Source of the DNA: Bacteroidia bacterium
GTDB taxonomy: Bacteria > Bacteroidota > Bacteroidia > J057
Length of the DNA: 64,000 bases
Reading direction: 5' to 3'
Assembly (NCBI GenBank): GCA_030430575.1
Contig: JAUIKF010000002.1
Span: forward strand, 186,001 to 250,000
This document shows, piece after piece, positions 15,467 to 23,985 of the stretch. Both the position numbers and the translations under genes were made by a program. The notes beneath the pieces are model-generated. The model worked only from the letters and a program-made list of their open reading frames with translations. It did not search any database and was not told where the DNA came from. Every line of letters begins with the position of its first letter. Within the stretch, counting starts at the first letter, position 1.

Positions 15467-17782
15467 ATGAAAAACCACTACCTACCGTATATCGCCCTTC
15501 TACTATTTGTCTCTCTCTTTATACAGAGTGACCTAAAAGCTCAATTTCCTGGTTCCGCAAATACCTACGCAGGTCCAGTGACCCTTCCCGAAGATCCATA
15601 TAAAGTGCAGGTAGCATTGGTCTTGGATGCAAGTGGGAGCATGAAATCTATGCTAGCGCAGGCACAATCAGAGCTTTGGTATATGGTCAATGAGATTCTC
15701 ATGGCCTATGAGGGCTATGCGCCTCCACAGGTTGAGCTAGCGCTCATGGAGTATGGTCGCCGTCGAGCGGGTAAGCGAAATGATTATGTACGGGTCATCA
15801 CTCCTTTCACAGCGGACCTGGACTGGGTCGCAGATCAACTCTATAGCATGCGCACAGGTGGCCGCAAAGAATATGCAGGAGCTGCTATCCAACATGCCAC
15901 TAGGCGCATGGGTTGGAGTGCCAATCCCAGGGACTTAAAGTTCTTGTTTATTGTTGGGAATGAGTCTTTTGCCCAAGGGAGAATCAAATATAGGACAGCT
16001 ATTTCACAAGCAGTAGCTCAAGGTATCACTGTGAGTACCATCTTTGCAGGTGATTATCAAAAAGGTATCCGCCTGAAGTGGCAAAAAGCGGCAAGATTGG
16101 GTCTGGGGCAATATTTTAGTTTGGGAAATGGGCCTTTGCCACGCTACCAACCATCTCCTTATGATAGCCGCCTCGCGGAACTGGATAGGCTATATAACCA
16201 AACGTACATCCCTTATGGAGCTTATGGGGTAGACTGTTGGGACCGCTACAACCGCCTCGATAATTATGCTTATGGCTATGGAAATCCTTATATCAGAACT
16301 TATGTAAAATGTGCACCCACCTATGTCAATCCCCGTTGGGACCTGGTTGACGCTATTGACTGTGGTTATGTGAGATTGAGCGATGTAGACAGGAGTCAAC
16401 TGCCAAGAAACCTACGTAACCTTACGCCGAAGGAATTGGAAGATCGAGTCAAGGAACTGAGCGAGCAGCGAAAATCGATCAAGCGCGAAGTTCATGCAAT
16501 CCGCACCAGAAATACTGGCAACAGTCAAATAACAGGCAATAACTCGTCCATCGGACGTCCTCCAATTAGGCAAAAGCACTTTAATGAAATCATCGGGAAA
16601 GTAGTATCAGGGAAAGTAAATCAGGCCATTGATAACGGAACAATTCCTAAACCTCCAGTAGAAGATAAACAGGGACAGATTCCTGACCCTAAGCATGTTC
16701 CAACCTTAGGCGATAGGGAAAAAGAAGAGAAAGCCCGTCAGATACGGATGGCTGAAGAACAGGAAGAGAAGGCACGTCAAGTACGTATTGCTCAGGAGCA
16801 AGAAGAGAAAGCCCGTCAGATACGAATTGCTGAAGAGCAAGAAGAGAAGGCGCGTCAAGTACGTATCGCTCAAGAACAAGAAGAAAAGACTCGCCAAATC
16901 CGTATGGCCGAAGAGCAGGAAGAGAAAGCCCGTCAAGTACGCATCGCTCAAGAACAAGAAGAAAGGGCCCGTCAGATACGGATGGCTGAAGAACGTGAAG
17001 AAAAAGCTCGACAGGAGCGCATCGCTCAAGAACAAGAGGAAAAAGCCCGCCAGATTCGTATAGCCGAAGAACAGGAAGAGAAAGTGCGACAGGAGCGCAT
17101 CGCCCAAGAGCGCGAAGAACGCGCTCGTCAGGAGCGTATTGCTCAAGAGCGCGAAGAACGCGCTCGTCAGGAGCGTATCGCTCAAGAGCGCGAAGAACGT
17201 GCTCGTCAGACACGTATCGCTCAAGAACGCGAAGAGCGTGCCCGCCAAGCGAGAGTCGCCCAAGAGCGCGAAGAGCGTGCCCGTCAGGCACGTATCGCTC
17301 AAGAACGCGAAGAGCGTGCTCGTCAGGCACGTATCGCTCAAGAACGCGAAGAGCGTGCTCGTCAGGCACGTATAGCTCAAGAGCGCGAAGAACGTGCTCG
17401 TCAGGCACGTATTGCTCAGGAACGCGAAGAGCGCGCCCGTCAAGCGAGAGCTGCCCAAGAACGCGAAGAGCGTGCTCGTCAAGCGAGAGCTGCTCAGGAA
17501 CGCGAAGAGCGTGCTCGCCAAGCGAGAGCTGCTCAGGAACGCGAAGAGCGTGCTCGTCAAGCGAGAGCTGCTCAGGAACGCGAAGAGCGTGCTCGCCAAG
17601 CGAGAGCTGCTCAGGAACGCGAAGAGCGTGCTCGTCAAGCGAGAGCTACCCAAGAGCGCGAAGAACGCGCTCGCCAAGCAAGAGCTGCCCAAGAAAAGGC
17701 TCGTCAATCAAAAGCACCTGCCAAGCCTACTCAGCAGCGAGCCCCATCAGGTAAGCGAAACGTACCAACCAAAAGAAACTAA
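15467..17782 (+). CDS. Exported VWA protein with 25-fold 13-residue charged repeat
   Basis: 771 residues: signal peptide (cleavage near SDLKA-Q, residue 25), then a VWA domain with MIDAS motif DASGSM (Asp54, Ser56, Ser58), residues about 45-225. A Tyr-rich segment with four cysteines follows (about 240-310), then a linker. Residues 420-744 are 25 units of 13 residues, early ones like EEKARQVRIAQEQ and late ones like EERARQARAAQER. The alternating Glu/Arg pattern predicts a very long single alpha-helix or coiled coil. The tail is basic and Pro-rich. No T9SS sorting domain is present. It might act as a rod or tether in the periplasm or at the surface; the function is unknown. Confidence 0.85.
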   Translation: MKNHYLPYIALLLFVSLFIQSDLKAQFPGSANTYAGPVTLPEDPYKVQVALVLDASGSMKSMLAQAQSELWYMVNEILMAYEGYAPPQVELALMEYGRRRAGKRNDYVRVITPFTADLDWVADQLYSMRTGGRKEYAGAAIQHATRRMGWSANPRDLKFLFIVGNESFAQGRIKYRTAISQAVAQGITVSTIFAGDYQKGIRLKWQKAARLGLGQYFSLGNGPLPRYQPSPYDSRLAELDRLYNQTYIPYGAYGVDCWDRYNRLDNYAYGYGNPYIRTYVKCAPTYVNPRWDLVDAIDCGYVRLSDVDRSQLPRNLRNLTPKELEDRVKELSEQRKSIKREVHAIRTRNTGNSQITGNNSSIGRPPIRQKHFNEIIGKVVSGKVNQAIDNGTIPKPPVEDKQGQIPDPKHVPTLGDREKEEKARQIRMAEEQEEKARQVRIAQEQEEKARQIRIAEEQEEKARQVRIAQEQEEKTRQIRMAEEQEEKARQVRIAQEQEERARQIRMAEEREEKARQERIAQEQEEKARQIRIAEEQEEKVRQERIAQEREERARQERIAQEREERARQERIAQEREERARQTRIAQEREERARQARVAQEREERARQARIAQEREERARQARIAQEREERARQARIAQEREERARQARIAQEREERARQARAAQEREERARQARAAQEREERARQARAAQEREERARQARAAQEREERARQARAAQEREERARQARATQEREERARQARAAQEKARQSKAPAKPTQQRAPSGKRNVPTKRN
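16724..17698 (+). repeat. 39-bp coding tandem repeat, 25 units
   Basis: Each unit encodes 13 residues. Units 1-10 vary (EEKARQ with I, V or E next), 11-18 approach EERARQARIAQER, and 19-25 are nearly identical with ARAAQE. The homogeneity at the 3' end suggests recent unequal exchange or slippage there. Long open frames on other strands across it are by-products. Confidence 0.95.
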
Positions 17783-17881
17783 ACCGTCTAATTTCTCCTT
17801 TAATGTTGTATATATCAGGTCAATTTTCCGAAAGGGAGATTGGCCTGATCTTTTTTTCACATGTGATGTGTACATTTGAAT

Positions 17882-19201
17882 ATGGCACCTACCCATTTTT
17901 ACCCCATACTATTTTTTATCTGCTATTTCATTTTTTCTACCTCCGCAATAGCACAGGACGACTTGCTTGCAGCAGGGCCGATGGCGGGATACAATACGGC
18001 TACAGAAGTGGTGGTCTGGATACAAACAAAAGAAGAAGCTGAAGCTCAGTTGGTTTACTGGCCCGAGGGAGACACTTCGGGGGGCGGAAAAACGGATATT
18101 GTCCGTTCTAAGCTTGAAGAAGCCCTTACGATAGAGTTTGTTCTTCAACAGTTAACACCTGATACGCGGTACCATTACAGGCTTTGGCTAAATGAGAAAA
18201 AAGTGGAGTTGCCAGATAGTCTCTTCTTTTTCACCCGAACCGAAGCCCCATACCCGACTTTCAGCCTCGCAACGGGAAGTTGCGCTTATATTGAGGACGA
18301 TAGTCTACAAGATGAAAAGGGCTTATTCAAATTTGGTGGACGGTATGATATTTTTGATCAAATAGCTGCTAAGCAGCCAGACTATATGTTGTGGCTAGGA
18401 GATAATATATACTTGAGGGGAAATGATTGGGAATCAGTGGAAGGCGTACATTACCGTTATACCCATAGTCGGCAAACACCAGCACTCAACCGCTTTTTGC
18501 GCGTAGGCCATCACCTCGCGATTTGGGATGATCATGATTTTGGGCCGAATGATAGCGATGGGACTTGGGGGGGGAAGGATTATACAAAAGCCGCTTTTGA
18601 GCGGTTTTGGGGGAATCCTGCGGCGGCGGATTCAGGGGGGACTTATTTTGCTTATAGGATTGGTGATGTGGAGCTATTCATGACTGATTGCCGATATTTT
18701 CGTTCGCCGGTAGGGCAAGGCGAGTCATTTCTTGGGGATAAGCAAATAGAATGGCTCATTCAAGCCTTGAAGGCCAGCGACGCCAACTTCAAACTGGTAG
18801 CTGTAGGTACCCAATTATTTTCCAATTGCAATTTGGGAGAAGGGTATTGTTTTGGCTTCCCTGAAGAATTTGCCCGTTTCATGAAGCGACTAGAAGCGGA
18901 AAAAATTCCTGGAATTGTCTTCCTTTCTGGTGATAAGCATTACACTGAAATCTCCCGCTACGATTTGCCTGACCATTATCCGCTATATGAATTGACCTTT
19001 TCCCCGCTCACTTCTTTCCCCACCCCCTTTCGCCTCAAAAACACGCACCGCGTCAAACGCACCAGCTACAAACGCCGAAACTTCGGCATGCTTCACTTTG
19101 AAGGTGAACCCACCAATCGCTATATGCGCATTGAGTTGTACAACTTCAAAGGAAAGCTGATATGGGAGCGAAAGATATGGGCGAGGCAATTGGGGAAATG
19201 A
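17882..19201 (+). CDS. PhoD-like alkaline phosphatase/metallophosphatase, exported
   Basis: 439 residues from the ATG at 17882, with a signal peptide (FFICYFIFSTSAIAQ). An N-terminal Fn3-like beta domain (residues 25-110) precedes the PhoD metallophosphatase domain. Its metal-site motifs are seen in order: YMLWLGDNIYL, AIWDDHDFGPND and FLSGDKHYTE. PhoD enzymes are Ca/Fe-dependent phosphodiesterases and monoesterases active outside the cytoplasm, though this subgroup (with short Fn3-like N-domain) is not well tested. The tail (GKLIWERKIWARQLGK) is short and basic with no sorting domain. The gene is 99 bp after the repeat protein, probably its own unit. Confidence 0.88.
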   Translation: MAPTHFYPILFFICYFIFSTSAIAQDDLLAAGPMAGYNTATEVVVWIQTKEEAEAQLVYWPEGDTSGGGKTDIVRSKLEEALTIEFVLQQLTPDTRYHYRLWLNEKKVELPDSLFFFTRTEAPYPTFSLATGSCAYIEDDSLQDEKGLFKFGGRYDIFDQIAAKQPDYMLWLGDNIYLRGNDWESVEGVHYRYTHSRQTPALNRFLRVGHHLAIWDDHDFGPNDSDGTWGGKDYTKAAFERFWGNPAAADSGGTYFAYRIGDVELFMTDCRYFRSPVGQGESFLGDKQIEWLIQALKASDANFKLVAVGTQLFSNCNLGEGYCFGFPEEFARFMKRLEAEKIPGIVFLSGDKHYTEISRYDLPDHYPLYELTFSPLTSFPTPFRLKNTHRVKRTSYKRRNFGMLHFEGEPTNRYMRIELYNFKGKLIWERKIWARQLGK

Positions 19202-19250
19202 GGGAATGAAATGATTAAATGAGAAAATGATTAGATGATAAAATGGGAAG
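19195..19250. repeat. 8-bp-period TGA array after the phosphatase gene
   Basis: Octamers such as TGAAATGA, TTAAATGA, GAAAATGA and TTAGATGA follow one another from the stop codon on. A similar octad run overlaps the start at 2026. Confidence 0.5.
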
Positions 19251-19324
19251 AGGCACTTTATGCATAACATCCACTAGGCGAATCTCAGAGTGAATCAATG
19301 CTCTTCCATTTTTAATTTCCTTAT

Positions 19325-20197
19325 CTATCCTTTCAGTTTGAAGGTAATCGTCATTTGCACCACTTGATTTTCTTGTGGTTGGTTAGAAGGGATTTTCCCA
19401 AATTTCCAACTACGTATTGCACGCAATGCGGCTGCCTTCAAATTACGCTTTAAGGTAGGCGCAGCTACGACTGACGCGACAGTCCCATTGGGACGGATGG
19501 TGATGGTAAAGGTCAAAGCCCCTTCTTCTTGTGCAGTGTATTCTGGGTAGGGTGCATACAGAATACGGCGCGCTCCGCCTCCACCACCAGAGCTAGCGCC
19601 CCACTGAAACGCATAGCGATCATCAAAAACTTTCTCATCTGGGATACCAGCATTTCCTACATCACCCCCATCTCCTTGATTGGAGCCAGAAGGATTCGTA
19701 TTGGTATTGGGTTTGGCATCATCTACTTTGTTGTCATTCTGTGCCGTTCCTGTATCATTTTGTTTAGGGTCTACTTTGGGCTTAGTATCTACTACTGTTT
19801 CCTGCTTCTTGGGCTTTTCCGAAGGAGTAGGTTTTACATCAGGCGTTGTGACAGGGGTAGGCTTATCTTGGGTAATCACTGGTGTAGGATCTTCCCGCGT
19901 TTCCGTCACATCTGGCTGCTTGACAGGGGCAGCGACTTCTTCTACGGGGTCTGGATTGGGATCTTCTACGGCCTCTTCGAGGGTATTCACATCTTTGCTT
20001 CCCATTTTGTAATCGCCAAAATCAAATGATCCGATCACCTCGTAGTCTTCTTCTCCAGGTGGGGGGAGGTTCATCCGGATACCCGTCCAGACAAAGCTGA
20101 TCACAGCCAATATCAAAACGACACCGAGCGTCACAAGGGCGCTGATAAGTTGGTTTCTGCGTTCTTCTGCGAGTATTCTTGGATTATCGAAAAGCAT
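19325..20197 (-). CDS. tonB: Energy transducer TonB (second, stand-alone)
   Basis: 290 residues. One membrane segment lies at about 18-38 (LISALVTLGVVLILAVISFV). A long Pro/Asp/Lys/Thr spacer (60-180) crosses the periplasm, then a Gly/Asn-rich hinge with GASSGGGGGARR, and the C-terminal TonB domain with PEYTAQEEGALTFTITIRPNG and AALRAIRSWKFGKI. It differs from the operon copy in lacking the YGAYKLRK cytoplasmic signature; its start ILAEERRNQLIS is another common Bacteroidota type. No exbB or exbD is beside it, so it probably shares the complex encoded at 6511-8893 or another. It is divergent from the radical SAM gene. Confidence 0.9.
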   Translation of the reverse strand: MLFDNPRILAEERRNQLISALVTLGVVLILAVISFVWTGIRMNLPPPGEEDYEVIGSFDFGDYKMGSKDVNTLEEAVEDPNPDPVEEVAAPVKQPDVTETREDPTPVITQDKPTPVTTPDVKPTPSEKPKKQETVVDTKPKVDPKQNDTGTAQNDNKVDDAKPNTNTNPSGSNQGDGGDVGNAGIPDEKVFDDRYAFQWGASSGGGGGARRILYAPYPEYTAQEEGALTFTITIRPNGTVASVVAAPTLKRNLKAAALRAIRSWKFGKIPSNQPQENQVVQMTITFKLKG

Positions 20198-20201
20198 ATT
20201 C

Positions 20202-20243
20202 GTGAATTTTAAATGTTGAATGAAGGAGTTTTGAATGCTAAAT
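20202..20243 (-). repeat. 7-bp-period ATTCAAA array before tonB
   Basis: Read on the minus strand: ATTCAAA, ACTCCTTC, ATTCAAC, ATTTAAA, ATTCACG, ending 5 bp before the start codon region. It resembles the array on the other side of the gap. Confidence 0.6.
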
Positions 20244-20470
20244 AAACATGGCTCACACCTTATTATCCATGGTAACTGTTGATTCCTTCTTTACTTAAGG
20301 GAAGCAAAAGACGTATTTTCCATAAAACTACTTCTTCCCCAAACGATATTTGGCTTGATAAATTGACGAAAAATAGGAAAAAAGCCAGAGGAAGCGAATT
20401 ATTTAAGTTAAATTCATGTCCTCCTGAAAGTTAGAAGAGGTGAAAAATAGGTGGTGTTATTTGCATTTCT

Positions 20471-20510
20471 TTATTCAAAATTCCTCATTCAATCATTCAA
20501 AATTATTCTC
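20471..20510 (+). repeat. 7-bp-period ATTCAAA array before the radical SAM gene
   Basis: Units ATTCAAA, ATTCCTC, ATTCAAT, ATTCAAA, ATTATTC end 9 bp before the ATG. A near-identical copy in reverse orientation covers the 3' end of nosD at 57562-57597. Confidence 0.65.
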
Positions 20511-20518
20511 CTATCTAC

Positions 20519-21580
20519 ATGGAAAACCCTTCTTATCAAAAAGGGCGCGGCGCCCAATTTAACCCTGACAATCCTTACCGTCAGCTCAAACTTGACCACT
20601 CAGATTGGGACGGGATTGACATCCCCAATGATGACGTTATCCAAACGCACTATTACTACGACCAGCCCAAAAACGTCATCAATGTGGTCAAAAGTCCTGA
20701 TATTCCTATGTATTACTCCGTCAATCCGTATCAGGGTTGCGAACACGGATGCGTTTATTGCTATGCCAGGAATACCCACCAATACTATGGTTTCAGCGCA
20801 GGGCTAGATTTTGAAAGGAAGATTATTATCAAAAAAAATGTAGCGGAGGTATTGGAGAAAAAGCTTAAAAGCAAAAACTATAAACCTTCGCCCATCATGT
20901 TTTCTGGCAATACCGATTGCTATCAGCCCATAGAGCGGAAACTTGGCCTGACCCGCGCGTGTTTAGAAGTATTTGCCAAATACAAACACCCCGTAGGCCT
21001 CATTACCAAAAATAGCCTGATCCTTCGCGACTTGGATTTGCTCAAGGAACTGGCCAAAGACCAATTGGTACATGTATTTGTAAGCATCACCAGTCTGGAC
21101 AAGAACCTTCGGCGAGCCATGGAACCGCGTACCGCCACTTCCAAACAGCGTCTCAAAGTCGTTGAGACCCTCGCTGAAAATGGGATTCCAGTTGGCGTGA
21201 TGGCAGCTCCCGTCATCCCTGGTCTTAATGATCACGAACTTCCTGCGATCCTCGCGGCTTCTGCCGAACGGGGCGCCCTGACCTGTGGCTACACCATGGT
21301 CCGCCTCAATGGGGCCATTGGCGATATTTTTGAAGATTGGATACGGAAAAACTTCCCCGATCGGGCAGACAAAGTGCTCCGCCAGATCCGAGAGGTACAC
21401 GGAGGAGAACTCAGTGACAGCCGCTATGGCACACGCATGCGTGGCCAAGGAGCTATGGCTGATGCAATACGCTCGTTGTTTCATCTGGCCAAGAAACGCC
21501 ATTTTGAAGGCAGAGAACTCCCGCCTTATAATTTGGAGGCCTTTATGCCACCTGGGGGGAAACAGCTGAAGCTGTTTTGA
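20519..21580 (+). CDS. Radical SAM protein, PA0069/SplB-like family
   Basis: 353 residues. The radical SAM cluster site is CEHGCVYC (Cys74, Cys78, Cys81), which binds a 4Fe-4S cluster and cleaves S-adenosylmethionine. Surrounding text NPYQGCEHGCVYCYARNTH, the MFSGNTDCYQPIE segment and SITSLDKNLRRAMEPRT are typical of the PA0069 group, distantly related to spore photoproduct lyase SplB. The family is widespread, but its substrate is not established; DNA or RNA repair has been suggested by the SplB likeness. There is no obvious operon partner: the gene is divergent from tonB and followed by a repeat region. Confidence 0.9.
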   Translation: MENPSYQKGRGAQFNPDNPYRQLKLDHSDWDGIDIPNDDVIQTHYYYDQPKNVINVVKSPDIPMYYSVNPYQGCEHGCVYCYARNTHQYYGFSAGLDFERKIIIKKNVAEVLEKKLKSKNYKPSPIMFSGNTDCYQPIERKLGLTRACLEVFAKYKHPVGLITKNSLILRDLDLLKELAKDQLVHVFVSITSLDKNLRRAMEPRTATSKQRLKVVETLAENGIPVGVMAAPVIPGLNDHELPAILAASAERGALTCGYTMVRLNGAIGDIFEDWIRKNFPDRADKVLRQIREVHGGELSDSRYGTRMRGQGAMADAIRSLFHLAKKRHFEGRELPPYNLEAFMPPGGKQLKLF

Positions 21581-21587
21581 TCTTCGA

Positions 21588-21660
21588 AGCCGAAGAAGTC
21601 TTCTAGGCTCGAGGTCGCCGACCTCTCGACAAGCTCAGGCGACGACCTCTCGACAAGCCT
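21588..21660. repeat. Palindromic/direct repeat element after the radical SAM gene
   Basis: CGACCTCTCGACAAGC occurs at 21619-21634 and 21643-21658, and CTCGAGGTCG at 21609 is its partial inverse, giving stem-loop potential. It lies just past the stop codon and may also act as a transcription stop. Confidence 0.6.
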
Positions 21661-21743
21661 TAAGTCATTTGCAAAAAAATCCTCAACCATTTTTTTTTGC
21701 TATCGTACTTTGAAATACAAAGTACTCTGCAATTACTTTATTT

Positions 21744-23258
21744 ATGCTTACCCAAAAACGATACCTCGCAGCATTTTTGATTTTGTCAGCGGCATTTAAT
21801 GTGCTGTTTTGGCAGGAGAAATTGGGGATTAATGCGCTGATATTCAGTGGAATCATGATCCTTTCGGTTATGCTTCTCAAGCCAAAGGCTATTCGGTCGC
21901 GCAATGTGTGGGGAACGGCCTTATTGGCGTTTTTCACTGCAGACCTTGTCCTTATCCACAATTCGGGCTTAGCGAAGTTTATGCACTTTATTTCTCTAAT
22001 CCTTTTTGTAGGCTTTGTCCACCAACCCCAGCTCCGCACGGTATTCCTTGCCTTGGGAGCTGTATTTGAAAACGTAGCTAATCTCCTCAGGCGCTTGTCG
22101 ATCCAGTTGCCTTTGTGGGCCATGTTTCATCCTTGGTTAAGGAAGTCCTGGAATGTTATGCGTATTTCGCTGATTCCGCTGGGGCTATTATTGGTATTTT
22201 TTATCATTTTTTTGATTGCGAATCCCAGGTTTGAGGATTTTTCTACGCATGGTTTGGGATGGGCTTTTTCTCATGTTAATGCGTTTTTGGAGAATATTTC
22301 GGGGGAAAGAATTGCCTTTATTATCCTTGGATTTCTGATCGCGGGATGGGTTGTGTTTTCCCAAACCTCCAACGGTTGGCTGAAACTTGAACGGGGTCAC
22401 CCCGATAATTTGCAGCGCACCCGTCAAAGACCTAACCCCCAAGCGCCTCGTTTAGGACTCAAACGAGAGTATATCATTGCCTTACTTTCAATGGGCATGA
22501 TCAATGTCTTGCTACTAGTCAACAACCTCATCGACATTGACTGGATATGGGTGGGATTCGAATATCAGGGCGAATTTAATTTGAGTCAATTTGTGCATAC
22601 CGGGACTTATATGTTAATCTTTAGCATTCTGCTTTCGATGGGGATTATGCTCTACTTTTTTCGGGCAAACCTCAATTTTTATCCTAAAAACACCTGGCTA
22701 AAACGTCTCAGTTATCTCTGGATTGGCCAAAATGTAATCTTGGCGATTTCTGTCGCCTTGCGCAATTATCACTACATCAGCAATTGCGGATTGACATTCA
22801 AACGCATCGGCGTGATGGTTTTTCTCGTGATGACCTTGTATGGCCTCTACGCCTTATTCCTCAAAATCCGGAACCGCAAATCTCTTTTCTATCTGCTTCG
22901 CACCAATAGTTGGGCAGTATATCTGATTTTGATCGGCCTTGCCGTCGTGGACTGGAACCCAATTATCGCTCGGTACAATCTGAGTCATTATGCGCAAGCA
23001 AGACCTGAATACATCGATTTGAACTATGTCCTTTCCCTCTCCGATAGTGCTATTCCTACGATGATGGAATATAGAACTGTATTTTCAAATGCGACAAATC
23101 CGAAAATAACCTCCGTCCCATTTTTTGAGCGAAAACTGAATGAAAAAATTAAGCATTTCAAAGAAACACAAGCCTCTCTTAGCTGGTGTTCGTGGAATGT
23201 CGCAGACCATCGAACGTCAGATTTTATCGCGTCACAATGGCAGCTAAGCGCGCCATAA
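21744..23258 (+). CDS. DUF4173-type integral membrane protein
   Basis: 504 residues with about ten to twelve hydrophobic segments; the start AFLILSAAFNVLFWQEKLGINALIF is typical of the DUF4173 family (closely related to DUF4153). Long hydrophobic runs at about 5-50, 60-100, 130-160, 185-210 and 250-385 give the membrane domain; the C-terminal 120 residues are mostly soluble and include SLSDSAIPTMMEYRTVF. The function of the family is unknown. In other bacteria these genes often sit beside two-component systems, but here the neighbours are a Dps-like gene and a radical SAM gene with no apparent link. Confidence 0.75.
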   Translation: MLTQKRYLAAFLILSAAFNVLFWQEKLGINALIFSGIMILSVMLLKPKAIRSRNVWGTALLAFFTADLVLIHNSGLAKFMHFISLILFVGFVHQPQLRTVFLALGAVFENVANLLRRLSIQLPLWAMFHPWLRKSWNVMRISLIPLGLLLVFFIIFLIANPRFEDFSTHGLGWAFSHVNAFLENISGERIAFIILGFLIAGWVVFSQTSNGWLKLERGHPDNLQRTRQRPNPQAPRLGLKREYIIALLSMGMINVLLLVNNLIDIDWIWVGFEYQGEFNLSQFVHTGTYMLIFSILLSMGIMLYFFRANLNFYPKNTWLKRLSYLWIGQNVILAISVALRNYHYISNCGLTFKRIGVMVFLVMTLYGLYALFLKIRNRKSLFYLLRTNSWAVYLILIGLAVVDWNPIIARYNLSHYAQARPEYIDLNYVLSLSDSAIPTMMEYRTVFSNATNPKITSVPFFERKLNEKIKHFKETQASLSWCSWNVADHRTSDFIASQWQLSAP

Positions 23259-23272
23259 TGGCGGGGGAGGAA

Positions 23273-23302
23273 GGAATTATTGATTGATTAATTAATAATT
23301 CC
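23273..23302. repeat. A/T-rich inverted array (GGAATTATT...AATAATTCC)
   Basis: Arms GGAATTATT and AATAATTCC flank GATTGATTAATT. It is close in sequence to the element at 5390 and lies just beyond the stop of the DUF4173 gene. Confidence 0.65.
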
Positions 23303-23370
23303 CTCTGGGCATGGTTTTGGTCCATTAGACAATAGATTATTGAGCTAAGAAGAGAAGGTAAGGAGGAAAA

Positions 23371-23403
23371 TAAATAATCAATAATCAGTCAATCAATAAT
23401 TGC
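23371..23403 (+). repeat. 7-bp-period AATAATC array before the Dps-like gene
   Basis: Units AATAATC, AATAATC, AGTCAAT and CAATAAT lead into a CTTTCACC segment that ends at the ATG at 23412. Confidence 0.65.
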
Positions 23404-23411
23404 CTTTCACC

Positions 23412-23900
23412 ATGAAACCAGAAGCCTTTCACGGAGAACTCAGCCCTCAGGGCGCCGAAGCTGTTTCAGAGCAGCTTGATATACTCCTTTCGGATATACA
23501 AGTCCATTACCAGAACCTGCGTAGCCTGCATTGGGATAACCACTTGCGTGTGCACCTTGATCTGAATAGTGCCATTTCGCAGTTATACCAGGATGTAGAC
23601 CAGGGGCAGCATGTCGTTGCAGAACGAATTTTGGAACTGGGCTATCGCCCAACCAATATGGAGCGCGAGGCGCTGGTCAAGGCCCGCTTACAGCCTGTGG
23701 ACTCAGTAGATACCTTTGAAGATGCGATCTTGCTGATCATCAATAACAGCAAAGCGCTTTTGCAGACACTGCGCGAAGTCTTCGACGTCGCGACCTCTTT
23801 TCGTGACCACGAAACCATGTCTATGCTTTCAGAAATGGGCAAATACGTGCATCACACAATCTGGCTATTTTCGATGATGCGATTGGCGCGGATGAATTAG
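23412..23900 (+). CDS. Dps-like ferritin-family protein
   Basis: 162 residues, the usual Dps length, predicted as a four-helix bundle. Conserved pieces are YQNLRSLHW (His40-Trp41), a second His48, and VVAERILELGYRP with Glu71. Dps proteins form 12-mers that oxidise and store iron with H2O2 and protect DNA. In the standard ferroxidase centre an Asp stands four residues before the Glu of AER; here that place seems to be His67, and the spacing between His48 and the AER motif is about three residues longer than usual. Iron chemistry may therefore be altered. The ATG at 23412 was chosen over an upstream TTG because the latter lies in the repeat array. Confidence 0.8.
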   Translation: MKPEAFHGELSPQGAEAVSEQLDILLSDIQVHYQNLRSLHWDNHLRVHLDLNSAISQLYQDVDQGQHVVAERILELGYRPTNMEREALVKARLQPVDSVDTFEDAILLIINNSKALLQTLREVFDVATSFRDHETMSMLSEMGKYVHHTIWLFSMMRLARMN

Positions 23901-23915
23901 GGAAAGAAATAAGAG

Positions 23916-23963
23916 AGACCTCGGAGGATTAATAAGCGCTACTGGCTAAATCCTCCGAGGTCT
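23916..23963. terminator. Perfect 15-bp stem, terminator or palindromic element
   Basis: AGACCTCGGAGGATT and AATCCTCCGAGGTCT form a perfect stem with an 18-base loop, between the convergent Dps-like and hypothetical genes. It has no proper U-run; it may be a repetitive palindrome used as a stop. Confidence 0.65.
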
Positions 23964-23985
23964 TCCATTTATTTCTCCATCCTCA

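Larger units (their letters stand above)
20198..20518. other. Divergent intergenic region with two facing heptamer arrays
   Basis: This 321-bp gap holds no credible gene. Directly before each start codon lies an ATTCAAA-type array (20202-20243 for tonB, read on the minus strand; 20471-20510 for the radical SAM gene). The middle 220 bp are A/T-rich with no exact promoter consensus. Confidence 0.6.

Noticed and set aside
16724-17698. Possible CRISPR-like or satellite array
   Set aside because: Units are contiguous without spacers, in frame, and encode the 13-residue repeat of the VWA protein.
16689-17707. Long open frames of 239 and 333 codons on the minus strand
   Set aside because: They are antisense to the 39-bp coding repeat; its regular composition keeps all frames open. 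No start site or family likeness.
22188-22442. 84-codon minus-strand frame in the DUF4173 gene
   Set aside because: Antisense to a continuous membrane protein with no own start context.
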